This document shows, one piece after another, positions 24,801 to 39,800 of a stretch of 64,000 nucleotides of DNA (positions are counted from its first letter, which is position 1; the number at the start of each line of letters is the position of its first letter). This DNA comes from Zonotrichia leucophrys gambelii (Eukaryota; Chordata; Aves; Passeriformes; Passerellidae): contig NC_088186.1 of NCBI RefSeq assembly GCF_028769735.1, positions 6,355,001 through 6,419,000 on the forward strand, given 5' to 3'. The translations under genes were made by a program, and so were the position numbers. A model generated the notes under the pieces. The model saw nothing but the letters and a program-made list of their open reading frames with translations, made no database searches and had not been told where the DNA came from.

Positions 24801-27800
24801 TGAAAAGCATTTAAACAACAACCTAGATTTATGGAAGAAAATACTGACATCTCATTTGAAAGTTGTTCTTTCTTTAATTGCATTCATTTATGCCAAGAGA
24901 AAGTGGCTTCAGTACATTCTTCAGTGACAGTGTGGGTTGTTAGTCTTAAACTTTCTTTAAAGTTGATTTGCTGCATATTCAGTTTCATTTTTTTTGTAGG
25001 ACCTTAGAAATCAACTAGAGAAATTACATGGTGAAATGACTGAGAAAGAAAAAGCAGTTGAACACCATTACAATATTCTTTTGAGTGAAAGCAATCAGAA
25101 ACTGCAGAGCCAAGAACTTGTTATAAGGCAGCTGACAGACAGTGTCAGTCACAAGGATCTGCTGCTTGAGGTAGGTAGACTTACTCTGAAATGAAAAATG
25201 GAAAGTTATCATTTGATTTTGTGTGGGGAATTATTACAAAATCACGTTTGTAGTTGGAGTTATTATTGATTTTGAAGATAATCCTTCACTTCTCATCATA
25301 CTGTATTTGCAGAACAGACCTGTAATTACAGAGTGTGTGACATTCCCCAGGATTTCTTGTTAGGGTTTTGTGAAGCGTGTGGACAGAGGGGGAAGAAAGC
25401 TTTACTAATACTTATGTAGGATTGTCAGTGTTGTAAAAGCTCTGAAGTGCTCATGATTTTCAGTTTGTTGTGCACAAAGTGGAAATTGATGAATAGATAC
25501 TGAAATATTTTATCTCCTTTTCTGGGAGCCCCAAATGTCCTGTATGGGAAGGTTCCTGCCTGAATGGTAACAGGGCCCTGCTCAGTTTTCACAGAGTAAA
25601 AATTAGTGATGGTATTCAGCAATGCAGAGAGGAGATGAGGTTGCTCTGTACCTGGAGACAAAGGTGCATGCCTTGACTTCATTTTTTAATACTGAAAAGG
25701 TTACATAGGTGGGGAAAGCTTCTTTCTATCATTTTATTTCACTTCTGATATCTTAAATTGAGCTCTTTTTGCAAGGTGTGTAAATAACATGTTCCAGGTC
25801 ATCCTTGGATATTCTTCTGAACTTTGTTAGGTTTTGTATTTTGCAGTTTCAAATTAGACTAAATTTTGTAAAACTACTTGTTTTCTTTTGTTAGAGACTT
25901 GATGGAACAGTTAAAGAAAAGGATGCAGAGCTGCAGGAGCTCCAGAATAAGTGCAAGAACCTTTTAAGAGCTAATGAAGAACTTGAACTGAAAAATGAGG
26001 GTTTAGTAAAGGAGAAATGTGCTGCACAGACTCAACAGTCAATTATCAAGATAGTCAGAGAGCTGGAGGTGAGTTTTGCATAACTGATCATTTGCAGGTA
26101 AGTACCTGAACTTCAAATTGAAGAGAATTTTGACTTTGGCTGATATATGTTGTAATTCACCATGTTTTGTGCTCTGATGAATTTATATGGCATCACTAAA
26201 TTCCCTACTTTCAGATTTTTGCCTGCCATAAAGAGGTGGAGTTTTTTTGGTGGTTAGGGCAGCCATAATTCACTGAGTGGGAGGATATCTGCATTTCTGG
26301 AGAGAGGTGCAGAGAGGAGTTTGTGTACTTTGGATAGATAAGGGGAAAGATTGCACAGAGCTGGTGACCACAGGAGATAAATGGAATGTGAGGATAAATA
26401 CAGGTAGGAGTGAAAACATGTCCAGGGTAAGAAGAAAACTGCTTTAAAGCAAAGAAGAATTTGTACAGAAATATATATATTAAAAAAGGATGAGCAATAT
26501 ATGCCCATTACTTTATTTGATGCCATGAATTGAAAAGATTTGTACCTGAAGTGAGAGGTCAAAATTCAAAATTTTAGTTTTAGAAGTACTTCCTTCTCTC
26601 TTTACCTTCTGTTCTAGCAAAAAAATAAGTCAGGTACTGTTAAATTTTTGAATCACTGCCTGGCTCCATCAGTGCATCATGGTGTACAGATCATTGAACA
26701 AATGAGCTGCTTTTGAAGGTACATTTCTTGTCTCTTTTTGTGTTGTTTGCAGCCTGATGTGTCAAGGTTTCTAAAAGCATCAGGCAAGGTTAAAATAATT
26801 AGACTGGTACACAGTAATGGTGGAGAAAGCTTTTTCATTTCTTTGATAATATGTCAGTCATTAACAAGACTTTCTCAAGGAAGTTCAGAATAAAGGGAGC
26901 AAATGGCAAAGGAAATACAAGTGCAGTGTTTGGGTCACATTCTGAGCAGTCTGGTGGTGAGATGATGAATGTGATGGGCACTATAATTAACCATGGGAGG
27001 GACAAGAACATGTGGAGTCCTGGTTGTGTGACCAGCTCAGAGAAAAGGAGCTGCAGCCCTGTTTGCCTGGGCAGCAGTGAAGGTTTATCCCAGTGATGTG
27101 AATGTGCAGACACAGAAAATGGTCTGGGAAAGGCTGGGGGGAAATTCCACTTGTGCACAACAAACTGCAGTGCATGCACCTCACTTGTGTCACAAAGGGA
27201 CCTAGGATGGAAAATCACAGGGAATTAATGGAAATCAAACAGTGAGTTGCCTGTGTAGCCCTCCCTCTGTTCAGGTGGGTAACCAGGGCAGGAGCAGTGC
27301 AGGAAATCACCCAGCCCCACCTTCTAATCACAGCCCATTCTCTGCTCCGTGCACTCAGTGACTGAACAATAGCTAATCACAGCCCATTGTCCTCTCAGCT
27401 CAACCTCTGTGTCACCTTTCTCCTGCAAGGACCCACTTGGGCATATTCATCACCAGTTTTTGGACACAGATTAGCCAGAGCTCTGCTCTCATTGGCTGCC
27501 TGCCACTCTTGGATGGCTTTGCTGTGCTGCACTGACTCTCAACAAACCCACAGCTGGATCCTCCCCACCAGAGGGGACAGAAACCAGGCTCTTCAGCCTC
27601 ACTGAGCTTTTAAAGTTGAAGAAATTGATTGGAGAGATACAGAACTTTTCTCTCTTTCAGCAGATCTTTGTAGTTTATTTTAATGTATTGATAAATTTTA
27701 AAGCAACCAACACCCCAGAGCTCTGCAGGGTGCCTTGGCCAGGCCAGGAAAGATAAATTACAGGTTCTGATTTTGGAGTTTGGGTTTTTGAGCCACTGTC

Positions 27801-30800
27801 ATGGTCTAGAGAGAGTGAGTGAGGGCATTGATAATTAGGGGAGTTTGGCAACTTCTGACTTGGGGATCTCTGAAGTCTGAGTTAAATGTGTTTTGCAGAC
27901 AAGGAATTTAGAAATTGGAAGAAATGACCAAATTCTAGTGATGGATGAATGGATGGATCAGTGAGGAGGTATAGCTAATACCCTCCCAGTCATTTATCCT
28001 TTAACCTTCAGAGATTTTGAAATGATCCTGAGGGTTGTTGGAACATTCAGTGAGGCGACCAGATATTTATGTGACATTGCCAATAAGTTATTTATTGTGG
28101 GGGGTATAAACCTTTTGCTTTCATTGCTTACAATCTAAGGAACCTTTAATGAAAATAAGTTATGTTTTCCACCACTGCTACTTAGGAATAGTATTTCAGA
28201 CTTTAAATATAGACTTTAACATATTAGATTGCCTCCTTTCACGGGAATATAAATCCTTCACTGCAATATGGTCCTGGATGTCTTGCAGCTATCTCCTCTA
28301 ACACATTTTCCCTCACACCATGTGTCAAGAGGTTTAATGTTTCATTAACTCCCACAGCATTACAGTCTATTTAAGTTCCAGAGCTGCCTTATGTTTTGTG
28401 TACCGTCGGGGAGTTGATTGAAATAATTCACTCCTACGTGTTATTTAGAAATGACAGTAATAATGTACAAAAAAAAGGGATGTTCATGCTGCAAATCCTC
28501 ATCCTTAATATTCATGAAAGATTCTGAAAAAATCAGGAACACATCCTCGTGATTTTGCTAACCTTTACCCAGGTAGTTGAATTTAGAATTTAATAATTTG
28601 TGTATAGCCTGTGACATTTGGAATTAAGAAACAGCTCATGTCTCCTGTTAGGCAAAAAGTTAGGAGAATTTCATGAGGTTACTGAGATTTGGGTACAAAT
28701 GGAGAACCCAACATGTGAATCCTAAAAGGAACAGGGTTTGTGTGTGGCACTGCTTTGTTCATGCAGCAGCCATTCCTTCCCTCATTTGTGCTCACTAACT
28801 GCACAATGACAGTGCTCTGCCAGGGCTGCAGAAAGAGCTTTAATTAGGGTAGAATTCTGTAGTGTCTTCAGTAATAATTGCAAGGTTTGCATCAGACATA
28901 TGGAGGAGTTCACTAGAACTTTTAACAGACTGTGAAACAACTAAATTAAGTAAAAAGATTAATTTTTTCCTGTTGCTTTCTACGTCATTGGTCAGTGTTT
29001 GTGATCAAACTTCTCCAACTTAAATTACAACCCATGTATTTCTTGCTTAATGTCTGTTCTTGAAAGGCTGAGATTCCAGCACGTTGATAAGACTCCTTAA
29101 TTTAGGCTGCAAGATGTACTTTTAAACTTTTTTTTTCATGAGATTATTTTATTACTGGCCTCTGGATCACCCACCTCCATCTGTTTTTGTGTTTCTCCAT
29201 GCTCAGTCAGCAGCTTTGCTGGGAGCTCTTTCTCTGCTCATCTAGATAATAAATTAGATGTGAAGCTCAGGATTTTTCACTTTGATACAGAATAGTATTT
29301 AATGTCTAAATTGCACCAGAACCTGGAAATGTCTCTTAGATGCAGCCTTTAGGTACTGTTAAATTTTTGAATCACTGCCTGATCCATCAGTGCATCATGG
29401 TGGACAGATCATTGAACAAATGAGCTGCCTTTGAAGGTACATTTCCTGTCTCTTTTTATGTTGTTTGCAGCCTGGTGTATCAAGGTTTCTAAAAGCATCA
29501 GGCAAAGTTAAAATAATTAGACTGGTACACAGTAATGGTGGAGAAAGCTTTTTCATTTCTTTGATAATGAGACTTTCCCAAGGAAGATGATGGCAGCTGA
29601 GCATGGAGCACCTGTCCAAAGGCAAGGTCACTCCTTCAAAGACTGGAGCATCAGTGGTGGGAGCTGCAGCAGGACCTGCCCGGCAGGTTCCCTTAACTGA
29701 GCTTGATTACACTTGCAAAATATTATTTAACATGCTTGCTGGCATATTGTGAAGTAAGAGTGTAAATAATTAAAAGTAAACACAGGTTGTCCTTGCTTTT
29801 GTGCTGTTTACTTTGCAGAACACTGAATTGTTCAAATTAGCAGTCTTTGCATCTTTGGTGTCAACTAACGAGATTCTGTTGTAGCTGATTTTTTTTGGTT
29901 GCAATTTCCTCCTTAGGAATTGCAGTTGGAATAATAACAGCTGCTTAAAACTCCTGGGTGTAGGTTTCTTCCTTGTTAATGATCTGTTCACTAATGATTT
30001 AGTATCTCTGAAGAGTTCCCTTAGCTGTGGCACCTTTTTTGTTCCTCCTTTCAGTTTTGAGTCAAAATAAAAAATAAAGAGAACCAAAAATTCTTTAACA
30101 GAGGCAGAATTTGTGCCTGATATTAACCCATCTAAATTTGCTATAATATCCCAGTTATTTTCTCTTTGGAAATGACTGATATCTTAGATACTTTTACATA
30201 GTAAGTGCAAGAAAATACTCCATGAAATAGCTGCATTTTTTACTTCCTGCTGAAAAAGTGACTCTCTGGTTGTCTTGGAGTGAAGAAGTCTGGGGAAATT
30301 AGTGGATCCTTACTGAGAATGTACCATAAGAGTTTATGTTTATTCTTATAATAATAATATTATCCTTTCTGTGGGTAAGACTGCAGATAAACCATTTTCT
30401 TTTCTTCACACAAGTGAAGCAGCAGCTTGTTGTGTGCAGAAAACTGACTTACGGAGTGTCTGATATGTTCATCCTTTATTTGGGGCTCAATATAATCCTT
30501 CTTGTTCAGAGTTGGAACAGAATTTGCTGGGTCCCCTCACCCAAATGTTCTTCTTTTCATTCAGGAAAATAAAGAAGCTGAATATGAGAGGCTGATCCTT
30601 GCTTTAAGGAAAGAACAGAATATTTATTCTACTCTAGTGAAGACCTTCAAGGAGTCAGATAGGTAAGTGCTTCTGCTTTGGGGGATAATCTGAACTCAAA
30701 GGGCAAAAGTCAGAAGTTGTAAAAAAATGTGCAGCTTTACTGGAGATTAGTTTGTTCTGGCCAGTTGTTTATAAGCTCTCTGTAGTAGTCTCTAAAGAGA

Positions 30801-33800
30801 AATATTTATGTAAGTGAGTTTCTATTATCTAAATTACTTAAAATGTTTCTTTTTAGATTGGAATCTCAAATGAGCCCTGTTTCCATTTATGTACCAAAGT
30901 AAGCAGTTGGATTTTCCATACTTAGGTCTTTTGTTTTGGCATCTGTTGTAAAACCAAATTGCAGTGAACTTTTGGGCACTGGACAATTTGCCATTTTTTA
31001 CTCCTAAAATACAGATAATGCTTATCTTAAAAGTGACACTGTGAGAATTTTCATGAGAATATAAATATGCAAGATTTGGGAGAAGGTTAAACAAAACAGA
31101 GTAATTGAAGTTTGCATAGTACACTTTCAGTGCAAAGCATTGAAAAGGGTGGCAGGACCAAGTGGTTTTTAACCTTTTAAAATCAAAGAACCCAACAATT
31201 CAGAAAGAAATTTGCAGCCTAATCTGTATCCTGTTATTGCTTGGCAGTTGAGGAGGAAATGTTATCATAAAGAAAATTCTTAGTCTGTAGACAAATGAAA
31301 TTGAAATGTTTTATAAATAATTTACTGCTATAATTGCAAATTTCTTAATGAAGTATTTAAAACATTTTAGAGCCAGCTCCTGAAAGCAGTGGCTTATACC
31401 TGCCAGCTTTGGGGGATGTTTATATATATTTTGCAGTTGTTTTATAGACCACTGTGGTTTGGAAGCCATAAAGAGAAGCAGCACTAGACTGGATGAGATC
31501 TGTGTGTGAGTTAAACACTTAGAGCAATGCCAGCTTGTGCTTGGCCACAGCTCAGGACCTGCTTTAGATACTGGAAAAAATAATGACAAATAATGCTAGC
31601 AGTCAGCTGATGGAGATTATTTCTGATTTCACATGAAGAGTGGGACCTGGCAGTGGCTCCTTCTCTGTGGGCAGGGAGAGGCTCCACGTTCTGTACAGCA
31701 GTGACAGCAAAGCTCCAAAACTGGCTGTTCTAGAATTCCTTTCAAATAAGCAAACCCAGAACTGCAGGTGTAATCACTGGGCTTTTGCAGTGAGCTTCTG
31801 TAGGATCAGGATTATTACTCCTGATCCCTGATGTGCGATTTTGGGTGTTGTGTCCAGTTCTGGGCCCCTCTGGTTGGGAATGGTGTTGAGATGAGTGTGT
31901 CCAGAGGAGGCAACGAGGCTGGAGAGGGGCTGGGAGCACAAACCCTGTGAGGAAGCCCTGAGGGAGCTGGGGGTGCTCAGCCTGGAGAAAAGGAGACTCA
32001 GGGCTGCCCCCGTCACTGCACAGCTCCTGAAAGGTGCCTGTGCTCAGCTGGGGCTGGGCTCTGTCTGCAGCAGCACTGACACAGCCAGAGCACACAGCCT
32101 CCAGCTGTGCCAAGGGAAATACAGGCTGGGTATTAGGAAAAGGTTTTTCATAGAAAGAGTGATAAAGTTCTGGAATGGCTGCCCAGGGAGGTGGTGGAGT
32201 CCCCATCCCTGGGTGTGTGTAACAAAGCCTGGATGTGGCACTGGGTGCCAGGGTTTAACTGAGCTGTTGGAGCTGGGTTGGACTCGATGATCTTGAAGGT
32301 CTCTTCCGACCTGGTGATTCTGTGATTTTGTGATTTTGGAATGCATGGAGCAGTCAGTGCCTGTTGTGCCACAACAGCAGAGGATGCACAGTGAGCTAGG
32401 GCTTGGAGCTGCTCTTTTCCCTCCATCTCCCTGTTTTAGGGGCTGGAACATGCTGGAAACTTCATCAGGGCTTGAATCCCAAACTTCTGGGGAATGGGTA
32501 AACAAGCCCTGCAGATACACAGATGAGGAAGCTGGGTTTAATTGCCATCAGCAGTGACATGGATTTTGGGCAAACATCTGTTTTCTTGCTGACATCTTCT
32601 TTTAGGCAATATTTATTTTAAGCAACCTGGGTGGTTATTTTTCAAAATGAATTACTGGATGTCAGGACCAAGACATTCTTTCTCTCTCCAAGAGGGGAAT
32701 CAGGGCTTGTTCTTATAAAACCTTTAACTCATGGAAAGGAGAAAATGTGCTTACCTGGCTTCTAGTCATGTGTTGGTTTGGTTTTACTCTTAAATCTTTT
32801 TTTGCTGAGCATTTAAGAGAGCTCTCACTTCAAAGAAGCTCTTGTATGAGGAAGAATTGTTTAAAGCAATAGTTTCTTGTGCAGGAACCCCTGACAACAG
32901 CACACTTGTCAGGAGACAGAGTGAGAGGCTTTTCATACATGTAGCCTTTTAATTAATGTGCATCTGCAGTACTCTGTTTTTCTCATGCAAGTATGATGTG
33001 CTCTGTGCTCCTGTACAGTCTCCCATCAGGTGGATTGAAATTTTTTTTTAAAGATCACTGAATTCTCTGTCATTTAGTGCAGTGACTTGGAAATTCTGCA
33101 GCAGCTTAATTTATCTTAAAGCACTAAGGGAAGTAAATGCAAAAATAAATAATACAAAGAATTCAGTAACAGCCTCTTATTTATTTTTTATTAAATCAAA
33201 TTTATTTCATTTTATTGCAATTTCAGGTTGGTTTATTTTCAGCACTTAAAATCTTTTTACAGATTGATCAGAACTGCCTTGTTGGTGTAGTTGAAGGGTG
33301 TGGGAAGATGTAGCAAGGGGCAGCTGATGCTGAAGAGCTTCAGTAGCAAAGTTGCTTAAAAATTAATTCACCTCAAAAATTATAAATTCTAAGTTTGAAC
33401 ATTTATTCCCCACTGTGGTAACTGAGACAATTGAGACAATTTAGAACTCAAGGGATCTTTTTACAGACTGTGGATAAATGAAGAAATAAAACAGTTAGTT
33501 ATGTCTGGGTCCTATTTTCAATGGAACAGAATCTTTTGATATTTTTCCTAAGTGCAGGATTAGATTATCTGGTGGAGCTCTGTGGCAAGGGAACAAAGTT
33601 TCCATGGTCACCACATAATGGAATACACAAAGCCATCAGCATTATGTGATAATGATATTTTTCTGGCACAGTTTTTAGAAGATAGTAATTTAGATTTTCC
33701 TTAAAAAGCACTGCTCAGAAAGAGGCTGGTAGAAGAGCTCTGTCATGGGGAAGCTGATTTAGGCAGCAGAGCCCAAAAGAGCAGGAAAACGCTGTGTATG

Positions 33801-36800
33801 TAAACATTTAATCTCCTCTTTCTATGTAGGGATTTGTTTGTGCTTATGCATCAGAATGATGGAAGTGTGGGATGAAACCCAGGCATGGGGAATGGGGAAT
33901 GGCTGCAAGCCTGAGTGGAGAGAAAACAGTGCACACCAAAATGTTTTGAATTGAATCTCAGAGATTTATTTGTCCCTTTTTTCCCCAGTATAAATAGCTT
34001 GCAAGTGGAACTGAACAACATTTTTATGTTGAGAAAACAGCTGGAGGAAGATGTTTTAGGTAACAGGAATCTCCAGAAGATTTTACAAGATCAGATTAAG
34101 GACATTAAAAATCACAAAGGTTTGTATCCATGCCCACCTCAACCCTCCTCTAGCACAAAGGAAAAGTGGTTTTATTACAGTCAGTTTGCTGGCATGGAGA
34201 TAAAATATTTGAGAGTAAAAAAAGGTGTGAAAATATTTCTTTTTGAAAGGTGCAAAAAGATTTCTTTTTGACTTTCTATACAGATGATTTGGTGGATTTG
34301 TAACAGAATGCCTTGGAGCAATCAGGGCACATACAGAGGGAGAGTTTCTTTCTTTATTTCCATGCAGCAAATGTTAGAAATTCCATGGCAGTTCTACTGC
34401 AGGGATCATTTCATGCTGCCTGCAGCTTTGTACCCACAGAATTGACTGTGTTCCACAAAAATCAGAGATTCCTGCCTTGGAATCACCTGGTGGCCATGGG
34501 ATCACTTTCTGACCATGGGATGTAATCACTTCCCAAAGAGCTTGTGGCTCAGGGATTGGTAACTTCCTCCTAACAGAAGTATTTCCAGAGAAAGAAAAAA
34601 AATACCTAGAAGTTTTGTTACTTAGTAATTCAGAAAAAGTAGAGCTTTTAAATATAGCTTAGCTTCTGGCTTTTTTGCTGTATGTCTTGGGAGGTGTTTT
34701 TAGTATATTCTTAGATATAGAAAAGAATAATATAAGTGGGTATCATTAAATAGTTTACTGCATATGTACAAGATGTTTCTGTTTTATCCCATAGGGGATA
34801 TATAAATAACAGTAAAGCCTGTTCACTTCCCCTTTCAACTTAGATTTTCAATTTTAGCAGCACTTGACAGCTCTGATAAGTGACAAAAGGTAAACTTCAG
34901 CTGTTTCAGAGTTTCCAACCTCAAAAGCCCAGAGATAATCAACAACCAGGCTGGGCCAAAGGTTCTTGTGGATACTCCAGGGTTCTCAGGAGCTGTTGTG
35001 CTGAGGGTGAGGCTGGTGGGAATAAAGGTTGGAAAATTAGTAATGATTTGTGACTTTTTGGGTCTTTGCAGCAGCCACGGGATCAGTGTCAGAACTGGGA
35101 GAAGGATTTGCATGTCTCTTCTTTGTCCTAATTTAGTTATGCTTTCTCCCTATCTTAATGAGATTTATTTCTAGAATTGTCTGCCATTTATATTGTAAAT
35201 AAACAGGTGTTTATTGAAACATAAATAATTCCTGCAGTTATAGAGGCAATGAATAAGTAACTATTTTCAATCCAATTACTGCATTCTTTTGACCCAAAAG
35301 CAAAATAAGTTCATTAACTTTGTCTAACCTGGCATTTTTCCTTGAGACCTTGTTAAACTATAGTTAAAATAGAATAACTATTCATGCCTAACTTATCCTT
35401 CCTAAAAATTATTTCTAATTGTAATGCTAAATATGTAAATTATAATTCAGAATAACATTCACAACTCATGCTGATAACCACAGAAAATACAGCCACAGAA
35501 AATGCAGCAAGTCTGTGTGACAGAAGCACAAAGAAATATGAGGACAAATCTTTTTCAATTAAACAGAAAGCTTATTTTGGGAATGAAACATTCTGAGTGG
35601 CCTCCCACAGACTTACTGAAAGGTTCTTATTGGAAATGTCCTGTGCATTCTGTGCTGTGTTTTCCTGCAAATGGAATTTCTGAAATAACGTCTGTCCTTG
35701 GCTATTTTGGCAGATGAAACTCTATCTTTCTGTGGAGATCAAACATCTTATATGAGTATCTGTTTAGGAGAACAAGACCATTTAAGCCTTCAGATAGACC
35801 ATCTGTCTCTGGAAGAACTTAAAAAAAAGGTATTGATCTTTTTCATTATTTACTGTTCCTAATGGCTTAATTCTGCTTTGTTTCTAGTTTCTGTGTCTCT
35901 CACAGGAGCATTTTTCTAGGTGCAGTTGGGTAGATCTGCAAGGATTTGAAGCTCCCATCTCTGTGGTTTGTGACCCACCTTTTATGAACTATTTAGACTT
36001 TGTTACACCCATGGGCTCCAGAACCAGCTGAGAGCTGAGTGATTTCCAGCCAGGGTTTGTGATCTTGGACACCTGAACTCAAGGCTTTGACTCAGTACAA
36101 GTTTCAGACTTCATCTACATCATCTCCAAAGAAAGGTTTTGCCTTGAGCATCCCACAGTGTGTATTTCATGCACCTTTATTAATCATGGAGGTGGTGGTG
36201 TCTATACTCTATATTCTGTATAGCACACTACACCCCAGGATTTGCAAATCTTTTGGTAAATAGGGCATGTTATAAAATAACCCTGGGATAAGTTCTCTAT
36301 TCTGTGTAAGGAGAACTGAAATTTAGAGATGAAATATGCAGCCCAAACAATTAATCAGTATTGAAGTTCAAAAACTTCTCTTTCTCTTGATCCTGCACAG
36401 TGACATCTGATCCATGCACCAGTTCATGACAAGGAATAATTTTGAATCTGGTTGGTTGGGAGTGAGCATAAGTGAAGTTTTTCTGTTTCTCAGGGACAGC
36501 TGAATTGTAGGCAGGTGCTCATGCTCTGGAGGTGGGTAGTCTGAAGGAAGGAAGTTTGTCTTACTTGGAACAGGTGTCCCTAAAAAAGCCCCAGATTGTG
36601 TCCCAGTGCCATTCTGGGGTTTCACCACTTTTATCTCTGAGCATGTTCCTTCAGAAGGCTCAGGGACACTCAATAGCAAAAGTTATTTATAGGTAATTTC
36701 TTACTGGAAAATGGGTGTGACTGAAAGCTGACCTGGTTTTCCAAGTATATTAATTGGTCTGATAAGAAAATTTCACTTTTTTCTCCAGACTTCTTGATAC

Positions 36801-39800
36801 ACTTCATGGCTTTGTGGCCATGAGAGTTTTGAACCCAACTGCCCAGTCAGATTCTGTGTCTGTGAAACTGCTCAGAATGAGCTTTTAAAGGGGCTTGGAG
36901 AAGGAAGAACATCTTGTTCCTGAATGCTGCTTATTTCCAGTAATGCTGTTTTTTATTACATTAAATGTTTCTTTTCAGATCAGCTGTTTGTGTCAGTGCC
37001 CTCAGGTTTGTTCTTGCTACTGAGTTGTGAAATTTGTTACCTAAACTTAATAAGAATGACACAGACTGTGAACTACAGTGTTCCAAATGAGGGTCCCTTG
37101 AACACTAATTCACAAATACAACCTCATGTTTCCATACCTTGGGAGATGAACACAGAGCAGATACACAAACCCAGTGCAGTTTGCATTTAGCTGGAGATTC
37201 ATCTGCCATCATTTGTTTTCCCTCTAGTTTGGATGTTACCAGTTCTGCTTGTTCTTCCTTTGCTTATTTAGGTTGCTGACCTGCTCCTGATGGTCAAAGA
37301 GCTGCAGTCAATTAATCAAGAGCTTAAGGCAAGACAGTCTGGGTGTTGTACAAAGGATTCTCAAGGAAAGGAAGCCCTGGAAATACTAAACCACAGAGAG
37401 GTGGGTTTTCTGTTTTAAAGTCTGACTCTCACATCCAATCTGCCTTTTGGAGTCGTTTACATCAGTGCAGGAGTGTAAAGCCCTTGGGGCTGAGGTTGCT
37501 AATTCCTTATAATAACTTTTGAAATTAATGATGTAAACAACTTTAACATGTTAGCATGACAGAGAAGCAGCTCAGTGCAAGTGTTCAGTGATGTGTCAAG
37601 TTGATTTTAGGGAAGCAACATCCTCATTTAAATATTAATTGGGTCTGTGATCTGTTTGTTTTGTCAATTGAAAAGGAGGGAAATAGTTAACTTTACAAAG
37701 AAAGCAATATCTTAAAAAACATTTTAGTTATTCCTGAAAGTCTGTTTTTATTGCATAGTCATTCTCAGGTTGTGTCTAATTATTTAAGAGTTTCCTTCAG
37801 ATCTCTGATGCATCTTCAAAATAGGAGGGTTCAGTGTAGACAAAACCCAAGGAATAGAACTTCAGCTCACTTAAACACATGGCTGGTTCTTCATAAAAAA
37901 CAGAGAAGTGCCTGAAGAAGGGGCCAGCACTGTAGTGGGTTGCTGAGAGGTGCCAGGAAATGAAATAATCCCTGCTGGGTGTTTCATTCATTTCCTCAAA
38001 GCTGGGACTGGTCTCAGCTGTGGGCAAAATCCTTGCACTGGGAGCATTTTGGGTGCTGGGTCCCCACATGTGTGTCCAAGAGTTTCTGGGTGACCCTTCC
38101 AGCTTGGAAAGTATTACTTGAAATGTGGTAATTCAAACACTGTGGTAATTCAAACACTGGTAGTGTTTGTCTTTATGTTCCTTTGTGGCTTTTGCTTTCA
38201 GTTCCATCCTTGTGCAAAATGTATTGAAGAGGAAGGAAAGAATACAAAAGGAATGATGATGGTGCTGGTACTTTGTGTCTTGAATTCCTGAATTAAACTC
38301 AAAAGAGCAAGATTAGAAATAATTTGAATCAGTTCTGTGCAGGACTGGCTGATTCAAGAACTAGGACTGTGGAATTAATGTTTTTTCTGCAGAACTCAGG
38401 AATAAAGCTCCTGTCTTTTCCTGGATGTGCTGCAGGTATACTGGGATAGTCCCAAAATATTTTTGCTTCTTCAGTTTTAAGACACAATCATGCTGTCTTT
38501 AATTAAAGTATATTTAAAATTAGAAACAGACCTTTAGGTGTGCCATGGTTTTATTGAAATGGTGAATTTGTGTGTCAGTGAGGTTTGGGAGAAGAGCTGG
38601 TGGGTGATCCCTGTCCAGGTGCCTGCACTCTCCATAATTAACATTTTTAGCAGTTTGTCTCGTTATCCTGCAGAGGGCTCTGCATCCCCGTGGATGCCAC
38701 AGTGAATTCCAAAGGAATTCCTGTCCTGTGCAGGATTATCGTGACAGGATCCCCTCGACATGACAGGTACATCCAGGGCTGCTTGCTGAAGAAACTGCAG
38801 AATCAGATGTGAAATGACACAGAGTGAGGCTTGTAAAATATAAATAAACCTCAGCGTTCTGAGAACTGAAATAGGAAAGTTAAATATGGTTTTTAATCGG
38901 TGCCAGAATGACTGTGGTACTATGGAGCTCAAAAATGAAAGGAACTTTAGTTAAAAGTTGTTAGTTCAAAAGCTATCAGGTGTGGCAATAAGGGGATATT
39001 GGGTTATGGGTGTCACAACAGTATATTTTGCATATTAACAGCCACTCTCAAAAACCCCTTACATTCTTTTTTTGGTGTTTTTTGAGCTAGAATTTGTTGG
39101 CAGGTAGTGCTGGGGTGACACTGCCATCTGTGTTATAAGAGGAATTTGGATATGGGGTCTTCCTCAGGTTCTTACAATGCTGCCATCCTGCTTTTCCTTC
39201 CCAAAGGCAGAGCACAGATCAGGAATGTGCACATTCCTGACAGCCCCTTGTCCTCTGCTCCTTGGCTTCCTGCTCGTGCTGGGAGGGAGAAGGAGGAGAG
39301 GAAAAGGTTGTTTTTGTGCTGTCCTCTGAACATCTGCCTTCTCAGAGAGGAGCAGCCTCAGTGATTTCAGCCTTCAGGGCTCCGGGGAGCTTTGCAAACC
39401 AAGCACATCAGTGCTTCATTTAGGAGAAACATTCTCCTGGTTTTCAGTCTCCACGGAAATACTTGCAAACAGGCAGCTTATTTTGGGTAGAATTATCTTT
39501 CTGGCCTTAAGACACTTATTTTCTTTTAATATTTTGTTGCACATGAGGTCATATTCCTTGGAGTCCAGGATGTGTCAGCCTCTCAGACACAGGACCACAG
39601 TGCAGTGATTTATTGTCACAGTGTATTTACAACCTGTTGGTCTTCTGCAGTAATTTCATTAATGAATCCTCACTTATTAAACCAAGTACTAGCCTGGGAA
39701 AAGCTGATACTAAATAATGCTGACCTATAAAATGTAGTTGAATTGCATGGATAAGTTGCATGTGCAAATAAGTTAATTTTTTATACACAAATGTAGGGTT

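Larger units (their letters stand above)
26069..30564 (+). other. Intron 14 (4.5 kb)
   Basis: Holds two copies of a ~240-bp direct duplication (separate entries) about 2.7 kb apart. I see no CR1 and no further exon. Confidence 0.7.

Noticed and set aside
31742..32520. Overlapping open frames on both strands (up to 158 codons)
   Set aside because: They lie across a 5'-truncated CR1 copy; the sequence is the CR1 3' region, not a host gene.
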